Source: Ferruginibacter sp.
Lineage (GTDB): Bacteria > Bacteroidota > Bacteroidia > Chitinophagales > Chitinophagaceae
Assembly: GCA_028288705.1 (NCBI GenBank)
Contig: JAQBNH010000014.1
Coordinates: 1-64,000, forward strand
DNA length: 64,000 nucleotides
Reading direction: 5' to 3'
This document shows, one piece after another, positions 8,616 to 17,733 of the stretch; within the stretch, counting starts at the first letter, position 1; every line of letters starts with the position of its first letter. Position numbers and translations under genes: made by a program. The notes beneath the pieces are model-generated. The model did no database searches. It was not told the DNA's origin and saw nothing but the letters and a program-made list of their open reading frames with translations.

Positions 8616-8756
8616 TTAGGTGGGGGAGCTGGCAAAAGGAACTTTTTCTTTTGTAACTATCGCCGGATCAGCCTTCTCATAGTCCTTTTTAGTGATGAAT
8701 CGACCATTGTCATCGTCGCGATTAATCGTCTTTTGCGGAGGTTTAGAAGTTGCCAT
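8616..8756 (-). CDS. Small conserved-looking protein (46 aa)
   Basis: A 46-codon gene from the ATG at 8756, with a product starting MATSKPPQKTINRDDDNGRF. The pattern N-R-D-x3-GRFITKK followed by AxxxPxxxVTKEKV resembles a family of roughly 50-residue bacterial proteins of unknown role (xxGxFVTKxxAxxxPxTTVxExV) that databases sometimes label transporter without support. Hydrophilic, no membrane segment. The memory of that family is mine and unchecked. Confidence 0.5.
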   Translation of the reverse strand: MATSKPPQKTINRDDDNGRFITKKDYEKADPAIVTKEKVPFASSPT

Positions 8757-8820
8757 AGTTTTTTTATGAATTATTTTTCAAGCCTAACTGAACTAAGCTA
8801 AAATATTGCAAGTAATTATC

Positions 8821-9247
8821 TTAACCCGTGAAAAAAAACAATTCTCCTCCAGGAAAAAAATCAGCGATGCCCCTCAACGTTGCAATACGGTTGGACAAAG
8901 CCAGTAGAGGCTGTACTTTTTCAATAGGTATTGTTTGCTTGTTAGTAAAGTTTAATGATAATATACCAAAGATTTTCCCTTGCTGTATTAAATGGCGCAT
9001 CCAGGCCTTGGAATGTTCTGCATTTCTTAAATCAGCAAGTAAATCAGCATCTGGCCTCACCGGGGATTGAGCTTTATTTTATCCAAGCCCTGTTATGATC
9101 GTAATTTTCATCTAGGGTGATTTCTATTGTGAGGCAGCGTAATTGATTCCTTATTTCTTATTTATGCAATAAATCACTTTTCTCGATTCTAATACTAATC
9201 CCCCGTATATATCATCAAGTTGGCGCTTCACAGCATCCAACATTTAG
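8821..9247 (-). other. Probable decayed gene, minus strand
   Basis: Coding-like text is spread over several minus-strand frames. An ATG at 9247 starts MLDAVKRQLDDIYGGLVLE and runs 29 codons. Another frame reads NQLRCLTIEITLDENYDHNR then AWIK and stops. A third runs 9060-8821 (79 codons from GTG), with SKAWMRHLIQQGKIFGILSL in the middle. The pieces follow each other in order, as expected of a gene with frameshifts, but I do not recognise the product and chance cannot be excluded. Confidence 0.3.
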
Positions 9248-9305
9248 GATTAGTCCTGTTGGTATCTATAGTATCTAATCCGGTAAAAATTTGGTTGAGT
9301 GTCCC

Positions 9306-9336
9306 CCGCCTCGGTGCGTGACACACGCACCGAAAC
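9306..9336 (+). repeat. REP-like palindrome, type C
   Basis: CCGCCTCGGTGCGTGACACA-CGCACCGAAAC: arms TCGGTGCGTG and CGCACCGA. It is the inverse of the copies at 9731 and 9806, so the RAYT relic at 9447-9720 lies between oppositely oriented repeats. Confidence 0.65.
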
Positions 9337-9446
9337 TTCCGTTGTAAGAAGAAAGATCACTTGTATACTTGAGTCTTACCCTTTCTAAAATAAGTGCTCG
9401 TTAGTAAGATTGCGCTGTGAGTACATACTTAAGGAAATCCCATAGG

Positions 9447-9720
9447 CCGATCGGCAAAATTTATTTCTGGACCGCTACGATTCATCAATTGCGTCATTTG
9501 TTGTAGGGAGAATCCAACAAGAAGATCATTACAGATTATTTTAAAGAAACTTAGCGATGCGGGGCTAATTACAATATTTGCATTTGTGGTCATGCCCAAT
9601 CACATTCATTTGGTCTGGCGTCAAAATACAATGAATGGAATGGAAACTCCGTTTGGGAGCTTCTTAAAATATACTGCCCACAAACTGTTGAGGATTCTGA
9701 ATTTGTTCGATGGCGAATAA
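9447..9720 (+). pseudogene. REP-associated tyrosine transposase (RAYT/Y1) relic with HUH motif
   Basis: The frame from about 9447 reads GKIYFWTATIHQLRHLL and hits a stop. A second frame continues LKKLSDAGLITIFAFVVMPN-HIHLVW and ends at 9720 after KYTAHKLLRILN. MPNHIHL, with its two histidines (codons at 9601 and 9607), is the metal-binding HUH motif of Y1 transposases. The C-terminal part is missing and the frame is broken, so it is inactive. Type C palindromes lie on both sides (9306 and 9731, in opposite orientation), as REP sequences lie around RAYT genes in other bacteria. Confidence 0.85.
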
Positions 9721-9730
9721 TGATGATGAT

Positions 9731-9758
9731 TTTGGTGTCGGTCACGCACCAAGGCGGG
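9731..9758 (-). repeat. REP-like palindrome, type C
   Basis: On the minus strand CCCGCCTTGGTGCGTGACCG followed by ACACCAA. It lies 10 bases downstream of the RAYT relic. Confidence 0.65.
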
Positions 9759-9805
9759 GACCCAGGTCGTCCTTCGGAAGGATTGCGCCGGTTGGTTGAA
9801 ATGGA

Positions 9806-9835
9806 TGCGTGTGGCACGCACCAAGGCGGGGGGAG
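9806..9835 (-). repeat. REP-like palindrome, type C
   Basis: TGCGTGTGGCACGCACCAAG followed by GCGGGGGGAG: arms TGCGTG/CACGCA and the GGCGGG tail shared with the copy at 9731, in the same orientation. Confidence 0.6.
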
Positions 9836-9870
9836 TATAAATGTTGTGAAGCTGTTGTGAAGTCATTAAA

Positions 9871-9903
9871 AAAGGGTTTCAGTCAAATCGGCTGAAACCC
9901 TTT
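9871..9903 (-). terminator. Intrinsic terminator of the CAT-anticodon tRNA
   Basis: 12-bp stem AAAGGGTTTCAG / CTGAAACCCTTT with a 9-base loop, followed on the minus strand by a T-run, 11 bases after the tRNA. Confidence 0.85.
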
Positions 9904-9914
9904 ACTGTTCTGAG

Positions 9915-9988
9915 TGGGCCCACCTGGGCATGATCCAGGGACCCCCTGATTATGAGTCAGGTGCTCTAACCAACTGAGCTATAGGCCC
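9915..9988 (-). tRNA. tRNA with anticodon CAT, probably Ile2 (lysidine) rather than Met
   Basis: Full cloverleaf on the minus strand: acceptor GGGCCTA/TGGGCCC (one G-T pair), D arm GCTC/GAGC, anticodon stem CCTGA/TCAGG with loop CTCATAA, variable GGGTC, T stem CCTGG/CCAGG, discriminator A, CCA not encoded. C4-G69 and C5-G68, used by TilS in E. coli, are present, which favours tRNA-Ile2. Odd point: the T loop is ATCATGC, so the usual T54-A58 pair is replaced by A54-T58. Confidence 0.88.
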
Positions 9989-10135
9989 TTTCTTTTGCAA
10001 GAAAAATGTATAAAAACTGCGTACTGCTTAAAGCAACTGCAGCGTTTTTCAACAATCGGCACGAAACTAACCGTTTAATTCCGGGCAGCAAAACTACATA
10101 AATTCAGATATTTGCCGAAACGTTTTCAAAAATAC

Positions 10136-10750
10136 ATGAGTAACCTCAGGAATATCATCTTCGACCTCGGCGGCGTCCTCCTTAATATCGATTACCAACA
10201 AACCAAATCCGCTTTCGAAGCCCTGGGCTTTAACGAATTCGACCTGATGTACAGCCAGTACAGCGCCGACCAGCTGTTTGCCGACCTGGAAACAGGCCGC
10301 ATCGAACCGGAAGCTTTTTACCAAAAACTCCTGGGTCGTAATCCGAATATCAGCCGCGACGAGATCACCCTCGCCTGGAACAAAATGTTATTGAATTTCC
10401 GCGTCCCCAGCCTGGCTTTCCTGGAAGAACTGGCCAAAAAGTATAACCTCTATCTCCTCAGCAATACCAACGCCATTCACCTCGCGGCTTTTAAAGAACT
10501 CTTTACCCGCGAAACGGGCGAGGCTTCCTTAGATCCCTTTTTCACCAAGGCCTGGTACTCGCATTTGATCAACCTGCGTAAGCCAAACGACGATATTTTT
10601 GCATTTATCTTAAAAGACGGGAATATAAAAGCGGAAGAATCGCTGTTCATCGACGACAGCTTTAATAATATCGAAACCGCCGCCCGGCTTGGGTTTCGTA
10701 CGCATTTATTGAAACCGGGGGAAACGATTGAAGGGCTCGCTTACGAGTAA
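10136..10750 (+). CDS. HAD-superfamily phosphatase (YihX-like)
   Basis: About 204 residues of a soluble HAD subfamily IA hydrolase that probably removes phosphate from a small sugar phosphate. The ATG at 10136 places motif I at FDLGGVL, with the nucleophile Asp and a Gly in place of the second Asp, as in YihX-type enzymes. Motif II is LLSNTN, the motif III Lys is in LRKPNDDIF, and motif IV is LFIDDSFNNI. Faces a minus-strand DUF4834 gene. The substrate is not readable from sequence. Confidence 0.85.
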   Translation: MSNLRNIIFDLGGVLLNIDYQQTKSAFEALGFNEFDLMYSQYSADQLFADLETGRIEPEAFYQKLLGRNPNISRDEITLAWNKMLLNFRVPSLAFLEELAKKYNLYLLSNTNAIHLAAFKELFTRETGEASLDPFFTKAWYSHLINLRKPNDDIFAFILKDGNIKAEESLFIDDSFNNIETAARLGFRTHLLKPGETIEGLAYE

Positions 10751-10753
10751 AAC

Positions 10754-10999
10754 CTATTTGATTTCTTCGTACTCGATATAATCTTCGTTGCTGCTGCGTT
10801 TTTCGGGAGATTTGGGCACCGTTGGCTGCTGCTGCGCCCTTGCGGCCTGCTGTTGCTGCTCGTACATCCGCGATTGCAGGTCGTTCATCTTCCCTTTCAT
10901 CTGCTTCGTTGTGCGGTAGATCGGTACGATAAAATCAAATATGACCTTGTACAAAATATAGAGGACGAACAACTCAAAAGCCAGTCTTAAAATATTCAT
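10754..10999 (-). CDS. DUF4834 family protein
   Basis: 81 residues: one N-terminal membrane helix (about 6-27, LAFELFVLYILYKVIFDFIV), a Gln-rich helical middle (EQQQQAARAQQQ) and a conserved acidic end EDYIEYEEIK. This architecture matches the Bacteroidota-specific DUF4834 family, of unknown role. Its promoter region is shared back-to-back with rimP. Ends three bases after the convergent HAD gene stop. Confidence 0.75.
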   Translation of the reverse strand: MNILRLAFELFVLYILYKVIFDFIVPIYRTTKQMKGKMNDLQSRMYEQQQQAARAQQQPTVPKSPEKRSSNEDYIEYEEIK

Positions 11000-11064
11000 G
11001 CCGCAAAGTTAATTCGCCGGCAACTATCCCGCTGTTAAAATTCATCGGAATCACGCCTGTTTCA

Positions 11065-11096
11065 TTTGGCAATTATAGTTTGCTGTCGTATATTTG
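11065..11096 (+). promoter_or_regulatory. Bacteroidota promoter of rimP-nusA-infB
   Basis: -33 box TTTG at 11065-11068 and -7 box TATATTTG at 11089-11096, 20 bases apart, matching the TTTG/TAnnTTTG consensus. It lies 64 bases before the rimP start. Confidence 0.7.
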
Positions 11097-11159
11097 CAAC
11101 CGGAAAAAGAAGCAGGAAGAAGGGAACGGAAGCGTTCCCTTCCTCTATTTTAAATAACT

Positions 11160-11624
11160 ATGAGCGCGGAAACACAAATAGAAACGGTAGAAAAATTGTT
11201 GCAGCCCCTGCTGTTCGACGATATTTTTTTGGTGAGCATCAAGGTAAAACCGATCAACAATTACAAGATCTACCTGGATGCGGATTCCGGCCTGGGCATT
11301 GAAAAATGCATCAAGATCAACCGCGCCCTCTACAAGATCATGGAAGAAATGGGCATGTATCCTGATGGGGATTTTTCCCTGGAAGTTTCCAGCCCGGGTA
11401 TTGAAGAGCCGCTGAAAATGCACCGCCAGTATGTGAAAAATATCGGCCGTGATGTGGAAGTAACGTTAAATGACGACACGAAGAAAGAAGGCAAATTGAA
11501 TGAAGTAACTGAAGAAGGCATCACGATCCATACCAGCGAAGGCAAAGGCAAGAAACTGGTGGAAGCTGATGAAACATTCGCGTTTACGGATATCAAACAA
11601 ACGAAAGTTCAGATCAAATTTTAA
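11160..11624 (+). CDS. rimP: Ribosome maturation factor RimP
   Basis: 154-residue cytosolic factor needed for 30S subunit maturation. It has the two RimP domains: an alpha/beta N-domain, with DADSGLGIEKCIKINRALYK near 40-60 and the hallmark LEVSSPGIEEPL near 77-88, then an SH3-like C-domain. It begins the conserved rimP-nusA-infB order found across bacteria, 68 bases before nusA. A strong promoter lies 64 bases upstream. Confidence 0.95.
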   Translation: MSAETQIETVEKLLQPLLFDDIFLVSIKVKPINNYKIYLDADSGLGIEKCIKINRALYKIMEEMGMYPDGDFSLEVSSPGIEEPLKMHRQYVKNIGRDVEVTLNDDTKKEGKLNEVTEEGITIHTSEGKGKKLVEADETFAFTDIKQTKVQIKF

Positions 11625-11692
11625 TAACAAGCAAAAACCCCTGCCGGCGGGGATACCCGATCAGTTGATCGGATGTAAGACCGGTGAGGAAT

Positions 11693-12943
11693 ATGGCAAG
11701 CATTAACTTAATAGACTCGTTCCAGGAATTTAAGGAAGCAGAAAACATCGATCGTCCAACGCTGATGAAGGTGATGGAAGATGTGTTCAAAACCCTGATC
11801 CGTAAAAAATATGGCAGCGATGATAATTTTGATGTGATCGTAAACGATCAGAAGGGTGATTTGGAAATTTTCCGTCGCCGTACGATCGTGGAAGATGACG
11901 ATCTGTACAATACCCTGACTGAAATTGAACTGAAAGACGCGATCAAAATTGAACCCGATTACAGCGTTGGTGAAGAATTATACGAGGAAGTGGACATCCA
12001 GAAAGAATTTGGCCGCAGGGCGATCCTGGCGGGTAAACAAACGCTGGCTGCAAGGATCAACGACCTGAAGAAAAATATCCTGATCAAAAAATACGAAGAC
12101 CGCGTCGGCGAGATCGTGAGTGGCGAGGTTTACCAGGTCTGGAAAAAAGAAGTGCTGATACTGGATGAAGACAGTAACGAAATGTTGCTGCCGAAATCCG
12201 AACAGATCCCGTCTGATTATTTCAAAAAAGGCGAAACGATCCGTGCGGTAGTGAAGAAAGTAGAGTTGAAAAACAGCCAGGCAGTGATCATCCTTTCCCG
12301 TACCAGCCCGTTGTTCCTGGAAAAATTACTGGAAATAGAAGTGCCGGAGATCTTTGATGGCCTGATCGTTGTTAAAAAGATCGTACGCGATCCGGGTGAA
12401 CGTGCAAAAGTTGCGGTTGAAAGTTACGACGACCGTATCGATCCTGTAGGTGCCTGTGTGGGGATGAAAGGTAGCCGGATTCATGGTATCGTACGTGAAC
12501 TGAAAAATGAAAATATTGATGTGATCAACTGGACGGCCAATACGCAATTGCTGATCCAGCGCTCTTTAACACCGGCGAAGATCACGAGCATTGAACTGGA
12601 TACAGAAAAGAAACACGCCAATGTTTACCTTAAGCCCGACCAGGTTTCCCTGGCCATCGGCCGCCGCGGGGTAAATATTAAACTGGCCTGCGAATTAACC
12701 GAATACCAGATCGATGTGTTCCGTGATAATGAAGGCGAAGAAGATGACTTTGATATCGACCTGGAAGAATTCAGCGATGAGATCGAACCATGGGTGATCG
12801 AGGCCTTGAAAAAGGTTGGTTGCGATACGGCCCGTTCGGTACTGGAATTAACAGACGAAGAGCTGGAACGCCGCACCGACCTGGAAAAAGAAACGATCGC
12901 CGAAACAAGAAGAGTATTGCAGGAAGAATTTGAAAAAGAATAA
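11693..12943 (+). CDS. nusA: Transcription termination/antitermination factor NusA
   Basis: 416 residues from the ATG at 11693, behind GTGAGG. Binds RNA polymerase and RNA and modulates pausing and termination. Order: N-terminal polymerase-binding domain (to about 130), S1 domain (about 135-200, GEIVSGEVYQVWKK), then two KH domains with CVGMKGSRIHGIVREL (near 260) and LAIGRRGVNIKLACELT (near 325). An acidic C-terminal helix-hairpin-helix part follows (EPWVIEALKKVGCDTARSVL). The leader between rimP and nusA holds the hairpin CCGATCAGTTGATCGG. Confidence 0.97.
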   Translation: MASINLIDSFQEFKEAENIDRPTLMKVMEDVFKTLIRKKYGSDDNFDVIVNDQKGDLEIFRRRTIVEDDDLYNTLTEIELKDAIKIEPDYSVGEELYEEVDIQKEFGRRAILAGKQTLAARINDLKKNILIKKYEDRVGEIVSGEVYQVWKKEVLILDEDSNEMLLPKSEQIPSDYFKKGETIRAVVKKVELKNSQAVIILSRTSPLFLEKLLEIEVPEIFDGLIVVKKIVRDPGERAKVAVESYDDRIDPVGACVGMKGSRIHGIVRELKNENIDVINWTANTQLLIQRSLTPAKITSIELDTEKKHANVYLKPDQVSLAIGRRGVNIKLACELTEYQIDVFRDNEGEEDDFDIDLEEFSDEIEPWVIEALKKVGCDTARSVLELTDEELERRTDLEKETIAETRRVLQEEFEKE

Positions 12944-13023
12944 AATTCAGGCCATGCGAATTAATTAAAACAACAGAAAACAATCTAGCTTTACAGCCAG
13001 GCTGAAAGCAGTAAAAACAAAGA

Positions 13024-15951
13024 ATGTCAGAAGCAAACACACCCAGGTTGATGGCTGCGGCCAAGGAGTTCAATATCGGTAAGGATACCCTTATCGACTT
13101 CCTTGTGTCCAGGAGTTTTAGCCCCGATGACCTGAAACCGACCGCGAAACTTACGGAAGATATGTACCGTGTTTTGCAGGGCGAGTTCCAGCAGGATAAG
13201 GCTGCCAAAGAAAAAGCAGAAAAGATAGACCTGCCAAAAGGCGCAGGTGGCGGCGAACCGAAGAAGAAAAGAGATGAAGAAGATCTTTCCATTAAAAAGA
13301 AAGATGAGAAGCCAAAGCCGAAAGAAGAGCCTGTTGCCCCGGTAGAAGCACCTGCCCCGGAACCGGTGAAAGAAGAGAAGCCGGTAGAAGAAAAACCGGA
13401 GATCGTTGCTCCCGCACCGGTAGAAGAACCCGTGGCACCTGCAGCCCCTGTGGCAGCAGCGCCTGCGGAAGAACCCACTGTTACGAAAGTAGAAAGCCAG
13501 GAACTCGAAGGCCCGAAAGTATTGGGCAAAATAGACCTGGACGCGATAGATTCTTCTACACGCCCGAAAAAATCGGCGAAGAAAAAAGACGAACCGGAAG
13601 CGGCACCTGCAGCAGCACCCGTTACTGAAGCGCCGAAAGAAACGCCGGCTCCTGAGCCTGTGAAAGCAGCAGCTCCGGAACCAACACCTGCACCGGCACC
13701 CACGCCGGAACCAGCAAAAGATACTGCTCCCGTGATTGAAAATATCCAGGCCGTTAAACTAACGGGCCCGAAGATCATGGGTAAGATCGACTTGCCGGTA
13801 AGTAATGATACACGTCCGAAAAAAGACGACGAAAAACATAAGCGCAAACGTATCCCCGTTGCGAAAAAACCAGGCACACCCGGCACCCCGGGCACAGCAT
13901 TGCCGGGCCAGAACGGTCAGCAGCGCGCCCGTGCGATCAACGATCCGCGTGGCGGACCAAACCGTGGCCCCGCACAAGGCGGATCCGCCACCGGCAACAG
14001 GTTCCAGCGCCCGGGTACAGGCACGCCGGTACGCAGGGAAGATAAAGTGATCGATGCAAAAGAGATCCAGGAAAAATTAAAACAAACACAAGCCAAGCTT
14101 GCAGGTTCCGGTGGCCGCGGTAAAAGCCTCAAGGCGAAATACCGTAAAGCCAAACGTGAAGAAATGGCCGAGAACCAGGGCGGCGAGGGGATGGAAAACA
14201 GCAAACTGCAGGTAACAGAGTACATCTCTGTGAGTGAACTGGCAGGTTTGATGGATGTAAGTTTTGCCGATATCATCAGCAAGTGTATGAACCTCGGTAT
14301 CATGGTGTCGATCAACCAGCGTTTAGAGGCTGACGTGATCGAACTGGTAGCGAGCGAGTTCAACTACGAAGTGGAATTTATCGGGGTGGATGATGCCGCA
14401 GAACTGGAAGAAGATGAAACAGAAGATGCACCGGAAGACATGAAGCCACGTGCGCCGATCGTTACGATCATGGGCCACGTAGATCATGGTAAGACTTCCC
14501 TGCTCGATTATATCCGTAACACGAATGTGATCGCAGGTGAGGCCGGTGGTATCACGCAGCATATCGGTGCCTACGAGGTAACCTTGAAAGATGGCCGCGC
14601 CATTACCTTCCTGGATACCCCGGGTCACGAAGCGTTTACCGCGATGCGTGCACGTGGTGCCAAAGTAACGGATATCGCCGTGATCGTGGTAGCTGCAGAT
14701 GATTCTGTAATGCCGCAAACGAAGGAAGCCATCTCGCATGCCCAGGCAGCGAATGTGCCGATGATCTTCGCGATCAATAAGATCGACCGCGACGGAGCGA
14801 ATCCTGAAAAAATTAAAGAACAATTAGCCGGGATGAATATCCTCGTGGAAAGCTGGGGTGGTAAATTCCAGAGCCAGGAGATCAGTGCCAAACAAGGCCT
14901 GAACATCGACCTGTTGCTGGAAAAGATCCTGTTGGAAACAGATATCCTGGAACTGAAAGCGAATCCTGTTAAAACAGCTTCCGGTACCATCATCGAGGCA
15001 TCATTGGATAAAGGCCGTGGTTATGTCGCCACGATCCTTGTACAAAACGGTACACTGAACCAGGGCGATATGATCGTTTCCGGACAGTACTTCGGAAAGG
15101 TGAAAGCCATGTACAATGAGCGTAACCAGCGCATTGAAACAGCACCGCCTTCTACACCGGTATTAATGCTTGGTTTAAATGGTGCACCGCAAGCGGGTGA
15201 AACGTTCAAGGTATATGCGGATGAAGCAGAAGCCAGAGAGAAAGCTTATTCACGCGGACAGATCCTGCGTGAGCAGGGGATGCGTGCGAAGAAACATATT
15301 ACGCTGGATGAGATCGGCCGTCGTTTGGCGCTCGGAAACTTTAAAGAACTGAACGTGATCATCAAAGGTGACGTGGATGGTTCGGTAGATGCCCTGAGTG
15401 ATTCCCTGCAGAAATTATCTACAGAAGAGATCGTGGTGAAAGTGATCCATAAAGCCGTTGGTGCGATCACGGAAAGTGATGTTACCCTCGCGAATGCATC
15501 GGATGCGATCATCATTGGTTTTAACGTTCGTCCGTCGATGAAAGCCGGTAAACTGGCAGAAACAGAATCGATCGAGATCAAATTATATTCTATCATCTAC
15601 AACGCCATCGAAGAGATCAAGAGCGCGATGGAAGGGATGCTGGAACCAGCGGTGGAAGAGAAGATCCTCGGTAATATCGAGATCCGCGAAACCTACCGTT
15701 TTGATAAGGCGACCGTTGCCGGTTGTTTTGTCCTGGATGGTAAGATCGCCCGTAACAACAGGATCCGCCTCGTACGCGATGGCATCGTGATCTTTACCGG
15801 CGAACTCGCCAGCTTAAAACGTTTCCGTGATGATGCGAAGGAAGTAACGTCCAGTATGGAGTGCGGACTCGTAATCAGGAACTACAATGATATCAAAGTA
15901 AACGATATCGTGGAAGCGTTTGAAGAAGTGGAAGTGAAGCGAACATTATAG
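13024..15951 (+). CDS. infB: Translation initiation factor IF-2
   Basis: 975-residue GTPase that places initiator tRNA on the 30S subunit and promotes subunit joining. It has a short N-terminal IF2_N-like domain (1-60). A long Ala/Pro/Glu/Lys linker follows (about 60-390), in which [11 protein letters not shown] and [11 protein letters not shown] form an internal repeat. The G domain near 483 has GHVDHGKTS (G1), DTPGHEAF (G3) and NKIDRDG (G4), then come the IF-2 C-terminal domains. An intrinsic terminator follows at 16043. The linker makes it longer than in many bacteria, as is usual in Bacteroidota. Confidence 0.98.
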   Translation: MSEANTPRLMAAAKEFNIGKDTLIDFLVSRSFSPDDLKPTAKLTEDMYRVLQGEFQQDKAAKEKAEKIDLPKGAGGGEPKKKRDEEDLSIKKKDEKPKPKEEPVAPVEAPAPEPVKEEKPVEEKPEIVAPAPVEEPVAPAAPVAAAPAEEPTVTKVESQELEGPKVLGKIDLDAIDSSTRPKKSAKKKDEPEAAPAAAPVTEAPKETPAPEPVKAAAPEPTPAPAPTPEPAKDTAPVIENIQAVKLTGPKIMGKIDLPVSNDTRPKKDDEKHKRKRIPVAKKPGTPGTPGTALPGQNGQQRARAINDPRGGPNRGPAQGGSATGNRFQRPGTGTPVRREDKVIDAKEIQEKLKQTQAKLAGSGGRGKSLKAKYRKAKREEMAENQGGEGMENSKLQVTEYISVSELAGLMDVSFADIISKCMNLGIMVSINQRLEADVIELVASEFNYEVEFIGVDDAAELEEDETEDAPEDMKPRAPIVTIMGHVDHGKTSLLDYIRNTNVIAGEAGGITQHIGAYEVTLKDGRAITFLDTPGHEAFTAMRARGAKVTDIAVIVVAADDSVMPQTKEAISHAQAANVPMIFAINKIDRDGANPEKIKEQLAGMNILVESWGGKFQSQEISAKQGLNIDLLLEKILLETDILELKANPVKTASGTIIEASLDKGRGYVATILVQNGTLNQGDMIVSGQYFGKVKAMYNERNQRIETAPPSTPVLMLGLNGAPQAGETFKVYADEAEAREKAYSRGQILREQGMRAKKHITLDEIGRRLALGNFKELNVIIKGDVDGSVDALSDSLQKLSTEEIVVKVIHKAVGAITESDVTLANASDAIIIGFNVRPSMKAGKLAETESIEIKLYSIIYNAIEEIKSAMEGMLEPAVEEKILGNIEIRETYRFDKATVAGCFVLDGKIARNNRIRLVRDGIVIFTGELASLKRFRDDAKEVTSSMECGLVIRNYNDIKVNDIVEAFEEVEVKRTL

Positions 15952-15953
15952 TT

Positions 15954-16037
15954 GACTGGTTGATTAGTTGATTGGTTAACTCAACTCTGTGTTCGACTCT
16001 TTTTACTCTGTGGTTAAAAAAACTCTGTGGTTAAATT
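15954..16037. repeat. Intergenic word-repeat block
   Basis: TTGACTGGTTGATTAGTTGA-TTGGTT words, followed by three near copies of ACTCTGTGGTTAA/ACTCTGTGTT. It sits between the infB stop and its terminator. Confidence 0.6.
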
Positions 16038-16042
16038 ACTCC

Positions 16043-16076
16043 AAAATTGTAGCGCGTAACTGCCCTACAATTTTTT
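16043..16076 (+). terminator. Intrinsic terminator after infB
   Basis: Stem AAAATTGTAG / CTACAATTTT with a 12-base loop, then T6. Confidence 0.75.
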
Positions 16077-16161
16077 GTTAAATGACCTTAATAAATAATC
16101 TGCAGGCCGTAACAGGCCTAAATTTGACAAGCATGCTGTTCCTAAGAACCGCGACTATATT

Positions 16162-17526
16162 ATGATGAGAAATAAAGTATTACTGACTGCGCTTTCCCTT
16201 GGCTGTTTTTCAGCCGTTTTTGCACAACCACAAAAAGTTTCAGCTGATAAAATTGTTGCCGTTGTTGGTAATAAGATCGTGCTGAAAAGTGATATCGATA
16301 ACAGCATAACCGATATGCAACGCCAGGGGATGGAAATTCCGGCGAATGCACGTTGCATGGTGCTGGAGCAGGCATTGAATGTAAAAGCCCTGGTGTTACA
16401 GGCAGAAAAAGATTCCCTTCCTGTCACAGATGAAGAAGTAGAGATCGAGATCGACAACCAGATCCGCAACTTTATCGGCGCCTATGGTTCAAAAGACGAG
16501 CTGGAAAAAGTGGCGGGCCGTTCGGTTTACCAGTTGAAAGAAGATTTCCGCGAAGGTTTCCGCGATCGCAAATTATCTTCTGCGATGCGCGATAAGATCG
16601 TGGGTGATATCCGCATCACACCCAATGAGGTGAACAGTTATTTTCAGCGTATCGCGAAAGACAGCCTGCCCTATTACGAAAGTGAAGTAGAAATTGGCCA
16701 GATCGTTTCTTATCCAAAAGCGAGTCGCGATGCAGAAGAATACGCGATCGAGCAATTGAATGAATACAAGACCGCGATTGAAAGCGGCAAGAAAGATTTT
16801 AAAACATTAGCCGCATTATATTCGGAAGATCCGGGGTCGAAAGACCAGGGCGGGATGTTTGAATTCAACCGCACGCAGAAGAACGTAGACCCGACATTTG
16901 TGTCAAAAGCATTTACCTTAAAAGAAGGGCAGATCACGAACCCGTTCAAATCGAAGTTTGGTTATCATATCATCCAGATGGTGAGCCGCGCCGGGGATGA
17001 TATCGTCGTGCGTCATATTTTAAAAATCCCGCAGGTAACGAATATTGAAACAAAGGGCAGCCTGGAGAAACTGGATTCTGTGCGGTCGAAGCTAATCGCC
17101 GGCACGATTGATTTTGGTGCAGCCGTTTCCCGTTACAGTGAAGACGAAGCGAGCAAGTTTACGGCAGGGATGATCCAGGGACCGAACGGTAGTTTTTTAA
17201 CGATCGACCAGCTGGACAAGGACATGATCCCATTATTAAAAACATTAACGGTTGGCGCATATTCGCAACCGGTAGAATACAATGACGAGCGTGGTAAAAA
17301 AGCTTTGCGCATCATTTATTTAAAATCTCAGTCTGCACCGCACCGCGAGAACATGAAAGATGATTACAGCAAAATTGCTGCGCGTGCACTGGAAGAGAAA
17401 AAAGAAAACGCCCTGGAGACCTGGTTTTTGAAAAAGATCAAGACCTATTACGTGATGGTAGACCCGGAATACCAATCCTGCGAGTCGATGCAGAAATGGG
17501 TGGAAGCGGCGTCTGCGAAGAAATAG
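16162..17526 (+). CDS. SurA-like periplasmic peptidyl-prolyl isomerase
   Basis: 454 residues (or 453 from the second ATG at 16165). Signal peptide ending VFAQ at about 22, a SurA N-terminal chaperone domain (DKIVAVVGNKIVLKSDID through about 165), then two parvulin rotamase domains. The first is at about 175-275 (LYSEDPGSKDQGGMFEF and FKSKFGYHIIQM) and the second at about 280-380 (VVRHILKIPQV and EDEASKFTAGMI). Likely helps outer-membrane proteins and other exported proteins fold. Word repeats and two REP-like palindromes separate it from its terminator at 17806. Confidence 0.9.
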   Translation: MMRNKVLLTALSLGCFSAVFAQPQKVSADKIVAVVGNKIVLKSDIDNSITDMQRQGMEIPANARCMVLEQALNVKALVLQAEKDSLPVTDEEVEIEIDNQIRNFIGAYGSKDELEKVAGRSVYQLKEDFREGFRDRKLSSAMRDKIVGDIRITPNEVNSYFQRIAKDSLPYYESEVEIGQIVSYPKASRDAEEYAIEQLNEYKTAIESGKKDFKTLAALYSEDPGSKDQGGMFEFNRTQKNVDPTFVSKAFTLKEGQITNPFKSKFGYHIIQMVSRAGDDIVVRHILKIPQVTNIETKGSLEKLDSVRSKLIAGTIDFGAAVSRYSEDEASKFTAGMIQGPNGSFLTIDQLDKDMIPLLKTLTVGAYSQPVEYNDERGKKALRIIYLKSQSAPHRENMKDDYSKIAARALEEKKENALETWFLKKIKTYYVMVDPEYQSCESMQKWVEAASAKK

Positions 17527-17527
17527 A

Positions 17528-17640
17528 GTTGGGGTTGAGTGGTTGAATAGTTGATTGGTTGATTGGGAATTAGGGATTGGGAATTGGGTGGAGGAGTAGA
17601 ATGGTTGAATAGTTGGTTAGTTGAATGGTTTAGTGGTGCC
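17528..17640. repeat. Intergenic word-repeat block
   Basis: TTGAGTGGTTGAATAGTTGA-TTGGTTGATT, then GGGAATTAGGGATTGGGAAT-TGGGTGGAGGAG, then TAGAATGGTTGAATAGTTGG-TTAGTTGAATGG. The central GAATTGGGTG word is the one that bounds the four-helix-bundle cassette at 58.7-59.2 kb. Confidence 0.65.
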
Positions 17641-17665
17641 GCCGTCTGGTCTCCTGACCAACGGC
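17638..17665 (+). repeat. REP-like palindrome, type A
   Basis: GCCGCCGTCTGGTCTCCTGA followed by CCAACGGC; one base different in the loop from the copy at 2491. Confidence 0.65.
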
Positions 17666-17733
17666 AATATGTGAGTCAGGAGGTCATTAGTCAGTAAGTC
17701 AATTGTCACAAGGTCATTTGATTTCCACACGTC

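Noticed and set aside
4664-9060. A defence island
   Set aside because: No restriction, CBASS, Abi, toxin-antitoxin or helicase/nuclease signature was visible; only unrecognised small genes and mobile relics.
12771-13895. Long minus-strand open frame (374 codons)
   Set aside because: Lies opposite nusA and infB; the product is low-complexity Ser/Gly/Ala/Phe text, a shadow of the Ala/Pro/Glu-rich IF-2 linker.
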